Shown one piece after another: positions 1 through 8,617 of a stretch of DNA of 11,891 nucleotides (its first letter is position 1; every line of letters starts with the position of its first letter). The notes beneath the pieces are model-generated. The model did no database searches. It was not told where the DNA came from and worked only from the letters and a program-made list of their open reading frames with translations. A program made the position numbers and the translations under genes. The stretch covers positions 1 through 11,891 of the forward strand of contig JAOULB010000029.1 of NCBI GenBank assembly GCA_029882235.1, in the 5' to 3' direction. Source of the DNA: Gammaproteobacteria bacterium. GTDB taxonomy: Bacteria > Pseudomonadota > Gammaproteobacteria > UBA6429 > Thiohalophilaceae.

Positions 1-7
1 CATCAGT

Positions 8-168
8 ATGAGCCTAACACCTTCTCATATTGAGCTTATAAAACTACTTGCCCGCCAGGTAGTGGCCGAGCACATGGGGCAAAATCAGGCAACTGTCGAA
101 ACACAGACATTGACTGACCTAACTGATCGATCTAATAATCAGCCCGCCATGAGAAAACAAAATCAATC

Positions 169-172
<4 letters not shown>
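8..172 (+). CDS. Small hypothetical protein upstream of and overlapping the recombinase
   Basis: An open frame of 54 codons ends with TGA at 170-172 and shares the bases ATGA with the recombinase start at 169, the layout expected for translational coupling. The protein begins MSLTPSHIELIKLLAR. It has a helical, hydrophobic N-terminal third and a polar, Asn/Gln-rich tail. No stop codon separates the ATG at 8 from the left edge and no ribosome binding site is visible before it, so the true start may lie outside the window. I do not recognise the family. Its tight coupling to a serine recombinase suggests an accessory role, such as a partner or directionality factor, or simply a leader peptide that brings ribosomes to the recombinase. 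That role is inference from position only. Confidence 0.5.
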
Positions 173-1998
<1,826 letters not shown>

Positions 1999-2001
<3 letters not shown>

Positions 2002-2011
2002 ACTATTGATT
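1999..2011 (-). promoter_or_regulatory. Candidate IHF binding site upstream of soxY
   Basis: The minus strand reads AATCAATAGTTTA, a full match to the IHF consensus WATCAANNNNTTR, with a T-rich tract on its 5' side as strong IHF sites often have. It lies between the candidate activator sites and the sigma-54 promoter, where IHF bending would bring the activator to the polymerase. Confidence 0.55.
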
Positions 2012-2028
2012 AAAAAAGACCTTTCAAA

Positions 2029-2044
2029 TGGTACAAGTCTTGCT
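2029..2044 (+). promoter_or_regulatory. Sigma-54 (RpoN) promoter of soxYZ
   Basis: TGGTAC (2029-2034), five bases, then TTGCT (2040-2044). GG at 2030-2031 and GC at 2042-2043 are ten bases apart, as the -24/-12 class requires. It differs from TGGCAC-N5-TTGCW only at the C after GG. The predicted start near 2055 leaves a leader of about 59 nt before the soxY ATG. Confidence 0.7.
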
Positions 2045-2113
2045 ATATTTAGTCTTACTAATAAGTATAACTTAGTTGAGAAATTATTTATCTTTTGTAA
2101 GGAGCTATCCAAA

Positions 2114-2584
2114 ATGATCAACTCTCGTAGAACCTTTTTGAAGGCCTCAATGGCAACAAGTATGGTTGCTGTGGCCGCTGGTGCAGGGTTATTGGCGCCC
2201 CGCGACGTACTAGCAGCCTGGCCCCAAAAAGCCTTTGATGCCAAGAAAATCAATACTGCACTAGAAGTTCTGAATGGTTCTTCCAGTACGACTAATAGTA
2301 ATAAAATCACCGTTGAGGCTCCTGATATTGCTGAAAATGGTGCTGTTGTATCAGTCACAGTTAAAACGTCTATTCCAAACGCTGAGAGCATCTCTGTGCT
2401 TGTTGCTGAAAACGCCAGCCCTCTGTGTGCAAGTTATATCCTCACCAAACAAAGTGATGGTTTTGTAACAGGCCGCATCAAGATGCGTAAAACCTCTGAT
2501 GTTGTCGCCGTTGTAAAGGCCGGTGGAAAGCTGCTGTCAGCCAAGAAACCCGTCAAGGTTACCCTTGGTGGTTGTGGCGGTTAA
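2114..2584 (+). CDS. soxY: SoxY, sulfur-carrier subunit of SoxYZ
   Basis: SoxY carries the sulfur substrate covalently during periplasmic thiosulfate or sulfide oxidation by the Sox system; SoxYZ is the shuttle visited by SoxXA, SoxB and others. The 156-residue protein opens with a twin-arginine signal (SRRTFLK at 4-10, hydrophobic stretch to about 29, likely cleavage near Ala34/Ala35), so the folded dimer should be exported by Tat. It ends in GGCGG, the flexible C-terminal arm whose cysteine (Cys154) binds the substrate. A second cysteine at 105 is not part of that arm. I chose ATG 2114 because AAGGAG (2099-2104) precedes it by 9 nt and the Tat motif follows at once; the in-frame start at 2006 would lie upstream of the predicted transcription start. 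soxZ follows after 36 bp. No soxXA, soxB or soxCD is in view. Confidence 0.95.
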   Translation: MINSRRTFLKASMATSMVAVAAGAGLLAPRDVLAAWPQKAFDAKKINTALEVLNGSSSTTNSNKITVEAPDIAENGAVVSVTVKTSIPNAESISVLVAENASPLCASYILTKQSDGFVTGRIKMRKTSDVVAVVKAGGKLLSAKKPVKVTLGGCGG

Positions 2585-2620
2585 TTAGACGTAAAAAATT
2601 GAATTTAGAGGATTTCAACA

Positions 2621-2938
2621 ATGGCTAACAAGAAAATTAAAATTCGCGCCTGGACTGATAAAGGTAAGGCGACTGTAAAAGCTATCCTGTTTCACCCCAT
2701 GGAAACTGGACTGCGTAAGAACAAAGCGACTGGAAAAATTATTCCGGCCCATTTCATTACCGAAGTTAAATGTGAGCACAATGGCAAAACAGTATTAACC
2801 TGCCTTTGGGGCCCGGGTGTTTCAAAAAACCCATTCCTGTCATTTCGCTTTAAAAATGCGAAAGCAGGTGACTCACTGAAGATTAGCTGGAAAGACAACA
2901 AAGGCGAAACTGCCACAACAACAGATAAAATCGGCTAA
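2621..2938 (+). CDS. soxZ: SoxZ, partner subunit of the SoxYZ sulfur carrier
   Basis: SoxZ is the small immunoglobulin-like partner that binds SoxY in the periplasm. The 105-residue sequence has the family signature HPMETGLRK...GKIIPAHFI at about 25-46 and VSKNPFLSFRF at 67-77, at normal family length. It has no signal peptide of its own, which fits piggyback export with the Tat signal of SoxY. AGAGGA at 2607-2612 is its ribosome binding site. It is the last gene of a two-gene operon from the sigma-54 promoter at 2029, and a strong hairpin terminator follows 20 bp after the stop. Cysteines are at 51 and 61; the first falls in a position I recall as common in the family. Confidence 0.95.
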   Translation: MANKKIKIRAWTDKGKATVKAILFHPMETGLRKNKATGKIIPAHFITEVKCEHNGKTVLTCLWGPGVSKNPFLSFRFKNAKAGDSLKISWKDNKGETATTTDKIG

Positions 2939-2957
2939 TTAAAAATATGTCCAAATT

Positions 2958-2986
2958 AAAAAGCGTGCTACGGCACGCTTTTTTTT
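2958..2986 (+). terminator. Rho-independent terminator of soxYZ
   Basis: The stem GCGTGC (2963-2968) / GCACGC (2973-2978) closes on TACG, giving the very stable C(UACG)G tetraloop in RNA. Eight T follow, and A's before the stem can extend pairing. Confidence 0.92.
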
Positions 2987-2991
2987 GCCAT

Positions 2992-3017
2992 AAAAAAAAC
3001 GGGTACCGAAGTACCCG
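2992..3017 (-). terminator. Rho-independent terminator of the DsrE-family gene
   Basis: On the minus strand, CGGGTAC and GTACCCG (3000-3017) enclose TTCG, giving the stable C(UUCG)G tetraloop. It is followed by eight U from the A-run at 2992-2999. It lies 28 bp beyond the stop codon of the gene and only 13 bp from the soxZ terminator. Confidence 0.92.
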
Positions 3018-3045
3018 CTTTTACAACAAAAGTTTAGTACTGTAC

Positions 3046-3516
3046 TTATGGCTTAACGTACAGGTAACCTTTCTGCTGCAGGTGAGCTACGTGAGCAACG
3101 CCTGATGGAATGATTTCAGCATTCTGGTTGATTTTGTTTTTGTTGATTTTCTTACCACGGATAGTGTTGGCGCAGATCTGGAACTTCACACCACGGTTTG
3201 CCAGTCCGGCAACCACGTCGTTAAAGTTGTAGACTTTACCAGTCTTTTTGTCCTTTTTGCCCATAGAGCCTTCAACCAATGCGAAAGCACCAGAGCTGTG
3301 AGTAACAACAATGATTTCAGCATTCTTGTCACCCAGTGCATTCAGGTGGTTTTTAACATTACGCAGAGCGCCAGTGGCAGTGTGGATATTGTTTACGTGG
3401 TATACAACTTTTTGCTTGTCGTAGCCATTTTTAGCAGAACCAGCTTGTACAGTGGCAGTGCCCATAGCAACAGTAGCGGCAAGAGCCAGAATACCCGCTT
3501 GAGTCAATTTCTTCAT
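3046..3516 (-). CDS. Secreted DsrE/DsrF-like family protein
   Basis: The 156-residue protein starts with a Sec-type signal peptide (KK at 2-3, hydrophobic 6-20, likely cleavage after VQA at 25). The mature part looks like the DsrE/DsrF-like fold: a first strand KVVYHVN at 36-42, EIIVVTHSSGAFAL at 67-80, GVKFQICANTIRG at 109-121 with Cys115, and a C-terminal SGVAHVAHLQQKGYLYVKP. Cytoplasmic DsrE and TusD relatives hand sulfur along on a cysteine; a periplasmic version with Cys115 could bind or pass sulfane sulfur to or from SoxYZ, but that is inference. A strong ribosome binding site (AGGAGGA, 3523-3529) lies 6 nt before ATG. The gene converges on soxZ and has its own candidate sigma-54 promoter with a leader of about 60 nt, so it is probably co-regulated with soxYZ. 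Confidence 0.85.
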   Translation of the reverse strand: MKKLTQAGILALAATVAMGTATVQAGSAKNGYDKQKVVYHVNNIHTATGALRNVKNHLNALGDKNAEIIVVTHSSGAFALVEGSMGKKDKKTGKVYNFNDVVAGLANRGVKFQICANTIRGKKINKNKINQNAEIIPSGVAHVAHLQQKGYLYVKP

Positions 3517-3554
3517 GTTGTCTCCTCCTAGATGTTAACAACTATATTTATTAA

Positions 3555-3574
3555 AACTTAGGTCGAACTAAGTT
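3555..3574. repeat. Near-perfect palindrome at the DsrE-gene start site
   Basis: Arms AACTTAG (3555-3561) and CTAAGTT (3568-3574) surround GTCGAA, whose inner TCGA is also symmetric. It sits just downstream of the predicted sigma-54 start (about 3576), so it could be an operator or a 5' hairpin protecting the mRNA. A related half, AACTTAGTTGA, occurs in the soxY leader at 2069-2079. Confidence 0.55.
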
Positions 3575-3586
3575 GGATTAGTATAG

Positions 3587-3602
3587 AGCAATTAGTATTC
3601 CA
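3587..3602 (-). promoter_or_regulatory. Sigma-54 (RpoN) promoter of the DsrE-family gene
   Basis: The minus strand reads TGGAAT, five bases, TTGCT. GG (3600-3601) and GC (3588-3589) are ten bases apart. The -12 half equals that of the soxY promoter; the -24 half is weaker (TGGAAT against TGGCAC). Predicted start is near 3576, about 60 nt before the ATG, almost the same leader length as soxY. Confidence 0.6.
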
Positions 3603-3632
3603 ACATCCACACCAGTTCTAATTTTTTAATAA

Positions 3633-3645
3633 ATTCAATAAATTA
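3633..3645 (+). promoter_or_regulatory. Possible IHF site upstream of the DsrE-family gene
   Basis: ATTCAATAAATTA matches WATCAANNNNTTR at all but one fixed base and has an A/T tract at 3621-3632 on its 5' side. It lies between the sigma-54 promoter and the candidate activator sites, as at soxY. The region is AT-rich, so a chance match is possible. Confidence 0.35.
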
Positions 3646-3689
3646 GTGTTATTTTCCTCATGGATATAGACAGATTACACGACAAATAA

Positions 3690-3733
3690 GGTGCAATTTG
3701 CATTAAAACAATATTAGCAAAATGTAATTTACA
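3690..3733. promoter_or_regulatory. Candidate upstream activator sites for the DsrE-family gene
   Basis: TGCAATTTGCA (3692-3702) and TGTAATTTACA (3723-3733) are near-palindromes that fit TGYAATTTRCA. Their centres are 31 bp apart, close to three helical turns, which would place two dimers on one face. They lie about 120 and 150 bp upstream of the predicted start. The second overlaps the stop codon of the response regulator gene. Confidence 0.45.
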
Positions 3734-5099
3734 CCCATTCTGGTTCAGATTCATACCTGCGCAATTTCCGCCATAATGTTGTTTTATCAATACCCAGAAC
3801 TTTTGCTACTTTGGTCTTTTTGCCTTTGAAGCATCGCAGTACATGACTAATGTATTCCTGCTCAAGCTCTAGTAGAGAAATAAATTCCTGCTCTGAGAAT
3901 TTTATTGGCAACATGCTTTGCTGCATATTGCCGCCCAGGCCTGTCCACTCAAGCACCGGACCATCCGCCAGGATAACGCAGCGCTCAATGGTGTTTCTAA
4001 GTTCACGAATATTGCCTTTCCACTCAGCGTCACATAGCGCGCGCATAGATTTACTATCAAAACCTGTCACTTCACGGTTATAACGCTGGGAAAATTCCTG
4101 CAAAAAGGCATCGACCAAAGCAGGAATATCCTGACGTCTTTCCGAAAGTGAGGGGACATGCAGATTCACAACATTCAATCGATGATAAAAATCATGTCGA
4201 AGTTCGCCCTGCTCGACCATTGTTTCAAGGTCTCGGTTACTCGCTGCAATGATGCGCAGATCAACTGGGATCGGTGTTGTTCCACCAACGCGAATGATCT
4301 GTTTTTCTTCAATCACACGCATAAGTTTCATCTGCATTAGGTCAGAGATATTACAAATCTCATCAAGAAAAAGTGTGCCATTCTTCGCCTGCTCCATTAA
4401 GCCATGTTTGCGTTGGGTCGCTCCGGTAAAGGCCCCTTTTTCATGCCCAAATAATTCACTCTCGAGCAGGGTATCACTGAGCGCACCACAGTCAATTGCT
4501 ACGAAAGGCGCTTCTTTACGTGGGCTGTAATCGTGTAAGGCACGAGCTACCAGCTCTTTACCTGTACCTGATTCGCCATTGATGATGGCACAACAACTTA
4601 CTTCCGCTACTTTTTCAATAGTCGTAAACAGGCTCTTCATGACAGGGGCATCTCCGATCATGCCATAGCGATTACGAGACTGGTCGAGCTGGCGTTTGAG
4701 TAAAGAGTTCTCATTTTTCAGGCGCATTGACTGTAAGGTCCGGTCAATCATGAGTTTGAGCTCCTGAAAATCAAATGGCTTCTTGATGAAGTCAGTCGCG
4801 CCTCTTTTCATCGCTTCGACTGCATTTTCAACTGAAGAGTATCCAGTCATCACTAACACCGGAATATCTGCATCGATTTCACGGAGTTTGCTGAGCAAGT
4901 CAAAACCATTCATGCCAGGCATACGCATATCAGTAATTACGATATCTGCAGCGGCTTGCTGAAAGGCTTCAAGACAGGCTTCACCACTATCAAATGCCTG
5001 ACATTGATAATTTGCATTATCACAATTTCGTTTCATGACTTCCCTGGTAACATTGTCATCATCAACAAACATGATGTTTATTACTTTTTCATTCGACAT
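3729..5099 (-). CDS. Sigma-54-dependent NtrC-type response regulator
   Basis: A 456-residue transcription activator. The receiver domain (about 7-120) has acidic residues Asp13-15, phospho-acceptor Asp57 (ITDMRMPG), Thr85 and Lys107. The AAA+ domain (about 145-375) has Walker A GESGTGK at 175-181, GAFTGA at 222-227, the loop that contacts sigma-54, and Walker B LFLDE at 243-247. The C-terminal Fis-type helix-turn-helix lies at about 426-450. When phosphorylated, it should form a ring that opens sigma-54 promoters from upstream sites. Its start overlaps the end of the kinase gene by 11 bp, with GGAGG at 5106-5110 as ribosome binding site, so the two form a cognate pair. Likely targets are the adjacent sigma-54 promoters of soxYZ and the DsrE-family gene (inferred). 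Walker B is followed by ICN where IGE is usual. No terminator is seen after the gene, so readthrough into the DsrE-family gene is possible. Confidence 0.95.
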   Translation of the reverse strand: MSNEKVINIMFVDDDNVTREVMKRNCDNANYQCQAFDSGEACLEAFQQAAADIVITDMRMPGMNGFDLLSKLREIDADIPVLVMTGYSSVENAVEAMKRGATDFIKKPFDFQELKLMIDRTLQSMRLKNENSLLKRQLDQSRNRYGMIGDAPVMKSLFTTIEKVAEVSCCAIINGESGTGKELVARALHDYSPRKEAPFVAIDCGALSDTLLESELFGHEKGAFTGATQRKHGLMEQAKNGTLFLDEICNISDLMQMKLMRVIEEKQIIRVGGTTPIPVDLRIIAASNRDLETMVEQGELRHDFYHRLNVVNLHVPSLSERRQDIPALVDAFLQEFSQRYNREVTGFDSKSMRALCDAEWKGNIRELRNTIERCVILADGPVLEWTGLGGNMQQSMLPIKFSEQEFISLLELEQEYISHVLRCFKGKKTKVAKVLGIDKTTLWRKLRRYESEPEWV

Positions 5100-7086
5100 T
5101 GACAGCCTCCAATATCTGATTTTCTTCCTGTTTATTTGGTGTTTGAACCGGCAAAATTATTTGCACTAAAACACCCGCCTGTTTTTTATTTTCAATATTA
5201 ATCGTGCCACCGTGATGCTTGATAATCCCATAACTCACTGAAAGACCAAGCCCCGTCCCTTCACCTTCTTCTTTTGTAGTAAAAAATGGATCAAATATTT
5301 TCATGACATGCTTATTAGATATGCCACTACCATAATCAAGGATCTCAAGATAACACTGTTGATTTTCTATCCAGGACTTAATATTGATTTTTCCACCCTG
5401 AGATGATGCCTGAATGGCGTTTAGAATCACATTCACTAACACCTGTTGAAGCTGATTTGGATCACCTTCAATAACGATATCTGTAGCAGTATCTATAGTT
5501 AAAACGATATCTGCGTTTTCTGCCTTGTGGTTTAATAAAGCAACCGTTTCGGTAATCAACTTACCCATGTCGAATTGTTCATAACAGGGCTTATTTTCTC
5601 GTGCAAAATTAAGAATCCCCTGGACAATGCGCGCACAACGTTCGCCTTCCTTTTTTAACAGCCCGATATCATGACTGATGTTATTATCGTTTTTAGCGGT
5701 ATCTTCTATTAAAGAAGCCAGAGACATAATATTCATCAGTGGATTATTTATTTCATGTCCGATTCCTGCAGCGAGTTGTCCTACCGAAGCAAGTTTTTCA
5801 GATTGTCTGGCGATTTTTTCTGCTTCCTGCTTTTCGGCTTCGGCTTTTTCCAGACTATATTTCAAATAATTAAACGCCTTTCCTGCTCTTCCTATCTCAT
5901 CCTGTCGTTTATCGGTATACGAAACATCATGTTCTCCATCCGCATAGCGGCGAATTATTTCAGCAAGATGATGAACAGGTTGAGCCATTCGTCCAGAGGC
6001 CCAGATAGCAACCACCAGACTGGCAAACAGTAATAATGCGAGCAGGAACCAGATCCATTGGCGCATACTATTCACCTGAGCCAATAATGCTTCGCGATCC
6101 GCATCAACTACGATCAGCCATTGTGTTTTTCGATCCGGAAATGGGGCAATTTTTTGATAAAAGAGCATTCGGCCAGTATCTAAATATAAGGAACCGGTTG
6201 ACTGACCCGACTTAATTTTCTGCCAGTTCGTCTGTCCAACTTCATTACTCAGGCGGTAATCAGAATTCATCTGATCCGCAAATCTTCGGCTTGTGTCTGG
6301 GTGGTACAGATAAATGCCATCACGCAATTTATCATCACCAATTTCAACGATGTATGCCCGACCAGAATATCCCGTCAGAGCTGACTCCATGGTCGCATCA
6401 AGACGAGAGCCCCAGATGTTTACCACAAGCACACCATCGAGCTTACCAACCTCATCATGAATTAAGGCTGAATATCGAACCATAGCAGGGCAAAAATCAG
6501 CGCCTGGTGTGACCTGTCCTAGCTCAAAGTCAGACATGGTGATTTCACTGGCATTATTTTTCATTGCATATTTAAAAAAACGTTTGTTTGATTGATCAGA
6601 AATGAACAATCGCCCCATAGTTTCATCACCAATTGTAGGCTCGATGGGTTTGCCTTCTTTTACCTTTACCAGTGTTTTGCCTGAAGCATCAATGAAGCGT
6701 AATGCCTGAATACTGGGCACGGCATGCTGATAGTTCAGGAAAAAATTTTCCAGTTCATCGGCCCGCAGACGGTAGGTTTGACCATCGATTTCTCTATTAG
6801 CCAGGGATGTTACTGCAGCGGCCAGACGTTTTACTGCGGGAACCTTTGCGAGTCCTTTGGTAATTGACTTCTGGTTATTTAATATCAGGTTCAATTCTTC
6901 GGAGATTTTATTCAGAGTGGCGTGGAGCTCGGTTTCAGCACGTTCTTCGATCTGATGCTCCATTCTTTCGGCAACACCAAATAGCAAAACCAGCATGGGG
7001 ATACCGGTTATTAAGGCGAGAACAATAAAAATCTTTTGTCTTAACTGCATGCTGCATTCTGCCATGTTTGGTGCAGGTTGCAGCAT
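5089..7086 (-). CDS. Membrane histidine kinase with large periplasmic sensor
   Basis: Up to 665 residues. Transmembrane segment 1 is at about 18-38, then roughly 300 periplasmic residues (about 40-342, probably a Cache-type double sensor), transmembrane 2 at about 343-364, a HAMP linker at about 365-418, and a short coiled coil. The dimerisation domain has the phospho-acceptor His444 in GHEINNPL. The ATPase domain has the N box around Asn556, DYGSGI at 584-589 and the FDPFFTTKEEGEGTGLGL segment at 598-615. It has no receiver domain, so it should pass phosphate straight to the response regulator encoded next. The location suggests sensing of a periplasmic sulfur compound, but the ligand cannot be read from sequence. 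The start is unclear: ATGs at 7086, 7065 and 7050 all lack a clear ribosome binding site, and 7050 (MQLRQKIF) leaves the most usual N-terminus. No confident promoter is seen in the 76-bp gap to nuoN. Confidence 0.93.
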   Translation of the reverse strand: MLQPAPNMAECSMQLRQKIFIVLALITGIPMLVLLFGVAERMEHQIEERAETELHATLNKISEELNLILNNQKSITKGLAKVPAVKRLAAAVTSLANREIDGQTYRLRADELENFFLNYQHAVPSIQALRFIDASGKTLVKVKEGKPIEPTIGDETMGRLFISDQSNKRFFKYAMKNNASEITMSDFELGQVTPGADFCPAMVRYSALIHDEVGKLDGVLVVNIWGSRLDATMESALTGYSGRAYIVEIGDDKLRDGIYLYHPDTSRRFADQMNSDYRLSNEVGQTNWQKIKSGQSTGSLYLDTGRMLFYQKIAPFPDRKTQWLIVVDADREALLAQVNSMRQWIWFLLALLLFASLVVAIWASGRMAQPVHHLAEIIRRYADGEHDVSYTDKRQDEIGRAGKAFNYLKYSLEKAEAEKQEAEKIARQSEKLASVGQLAAGIGHEINNPLMNIMSLASLIEDTAKNDNNISHDIGLLKKEGERCARIVQGILNFARENKPCYEQFDMGKLITETVALLNHKAENADIVLTIDTATDIVIEGDPNQLQQVLVNVILNAIQASSQGGKINIKSWIENQQCYLEILDYGSGISNKHVMKIFDPFFTTKEEGEGTGLGLSVSYGIIKHHGGTINIENKKQAGVLVQIILPVQTPNKQEENQILEAVNVE

Positions 7087-7162
7087 AATAGCACGATTAA
7101 AACATTTTATGTGGATATTCTAAGGCTAATTTATATTAGCATTTAATAATATAATTACTTAA

Positions 7163-8605
7163 TTAGCTGGCAGAGATTGCGGAAAGGCACAGAGCGAGAA
7201 GCATTCCTGGGAATAGACCAAGTCCGAGAACAAACAGACTGTTCGCAGAAATAGCAATTCGCAGATCCATATCTGCAGTGATTGCAGTGGTATCTTCTGG
7301 CTTATCAAAATACATTAATTTGATAATCCTCAGGTAGTAGAACGCACCAATGATAGAGAATATAACCGAAACAACCGCCAGCCAGAGCAGGCTATCCGCA
7401 GCGACGACTTCTTTTAATACTGACAGCTTGGCCCAGAATCCAAGGAATGGAGGTACGCCAGCCATAGAGAACATGATTATCAACATCATCAGGGCAAACC
7501 ATGGGCTGCGTTCGTTTAAACCTTTGTAGTCATCAAGACGATCCGCTTCAAAACCTTTGCGACTGAGTAAGATTATCATGCCAAACCCACCCAGCGACAT
7601 TAGCGAGTATGCCAGCGCATAAAACATCGAAGCGGCAAAACCGCTCTGTTGACCTGTGAGTACACCCAGCATCAAAAAGCCAATATGCGAAATGGCTGAA
7701 TATGCCAGCATTCTTTTCATATTTGCCTGAGCAATCGCGATAATATTACCAACCGCCATTGATGAGATAGCCAGGATAATCAGGATATCCTGCCATTGCG
7801 CCTGTAACGAGGACAGGCCATCGATCAGCAGACGCATCAACATTGCAAAAGCAGCAATTTTAGGCGCGCTAGCTATATATATAGTAACCGACGTCGGTGC
7901 ACCATGATAGACATCAGGCACCCACATATGAAACGGCACGGCCCCAAGCTTGAAGGCGACACCCACTGAAATAAATACCAGGCCAAAGATGAGTAATAAC
8001 TGGTTTGAACTTGATTCCGCAGTAGCTGCAATTTCAGCCAGATCGAGCGATCCTGTTACGCCATAAATCATCGACATACCATAGAGCAACATACCCGATG
8101 CGATCGCGCCAAGGACAAAATATTTCATTGCTGACTCAGAAGCACTGGCTGATTCGCGATGTATTGCAACCATGGCATAGAGTGATAAAGAGAGTAGCTC
8201 CAGTCCAAGATAGAGGGTCAGGAAATTATGTGCAGAAATCAGCACCATCATTCCTAACACACCAAATAAGCCGAGCACATAAAACTCACCGATAAAGATA
8301 TCGCGTTGTTTCAAATAATCACGTGAGTACAGGAACACCATAAAGATGGAAATATAGACACCTAGCTTAAGCACATCGCCCATAGAGTCACGGACAAAGG
8401 TATTACTAAAGGCAAAACTCGATTGCTCTGCATAGCTACTAATAGTCAATGCAAAGACGATGATCAGCGATAATTGTGACGCAAGATAAGTCACTATGCG
8501 TTTCTGTTGTGGCACAAACAGATCAATAACAAGAACCAGACAGGTCAGACACAGAAGTGTAATTTCTGGTGTGGCAAGCGCTATATTAGGCAATTCAAAA
8601 TTCAT
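7163..8605 (-). CDS. nuoN: NADH-quinone oxidoreductase subunit N
   Basis: NuoN is one of three antiporter-like proton-channel subunits in the membrane arm of respiratory complex I. The 480-residue length and the hydrophobic, many-helix profile are normal. Key channel residues are present: Glu136 in LYLGLELLSL, Lys161, Lys219 in GVAFKLGAVPFHMWVPD, Lys249, and Lys393 in the C-terminal FLGFWAKLSVLKE. The start lies 12 bp after the nuoM stop, which indicates translation within the operon. It is the last nuo gene here, and the next gene is the sensor kinase. No rho-independent terminator is visible behind it, only a short AT-rich hairpin at 7125-7140, so some transcription may continue into the kinase gene. 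Confidence 0.97.
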   Translation of the reverse strand: MNFELPNIALATPEITLLCLTCLVLVIDLFVPQQKRIVTYLASQLSLIIVFALTISSYAEQSSFAFSNTFVRDSMGDVLKLGVYISIFMVFLYSRDYLKQRDIFIGEFYVLGLFGVLGMMVLISAHNFLTLYLGLELLSLSLYAMVAIHRESASASESAMKYFVLGAIASGMLLYGMSMIYGVTGSLDLAEIAATAESSSNQLLLIFGLVFISVGVAFKLGAVPFHMWVPDVYHGAPTSVTIYIASAPKIAAFAMLMRLLIDGLSSLQAQWQDILIILAISSMAVGNIIAIAQANMKRMLAYSAISHIGFLMLGVLTGQQSGFAASMFYALAYSLMSLGGFGMIILLSRKGFEADRLDDYKGLNERSPWFALMMLIIMFSMAGVPPFLGFWAKLSVLKEVVAADSLLWLAVVSVIFSIIGAFYYLRIIKLMYFDKPEDTTAITADMDLRIAISANSLFVLGLGLFPGMLLALCLSAISAS

Positions 8606-8617
8606 ATGCGTTCAACC

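Noticed and set aside
2006..2113. Longer soxY start giving 36 extra residues
   Set aside because: It would begin upstream of the predicted transcription start and bury the Tat signal; ATG 2114 has a good ribosome binding site.
3603..3689. AT-rich stretch between the regulator and DsrE-family genes as an origin, CRISPR leader or RNA gene
   Set aside because: No repeats, DnaA boxes or stable fold seen; the IHF-like site explains part of it.
7125..7140. Inverted repeat GCTAAT/ATTAGC after nuoN as a terminator
   Set aside because: The stem is only six AT-rich pairs and no T-run follows in the nuoN direction.
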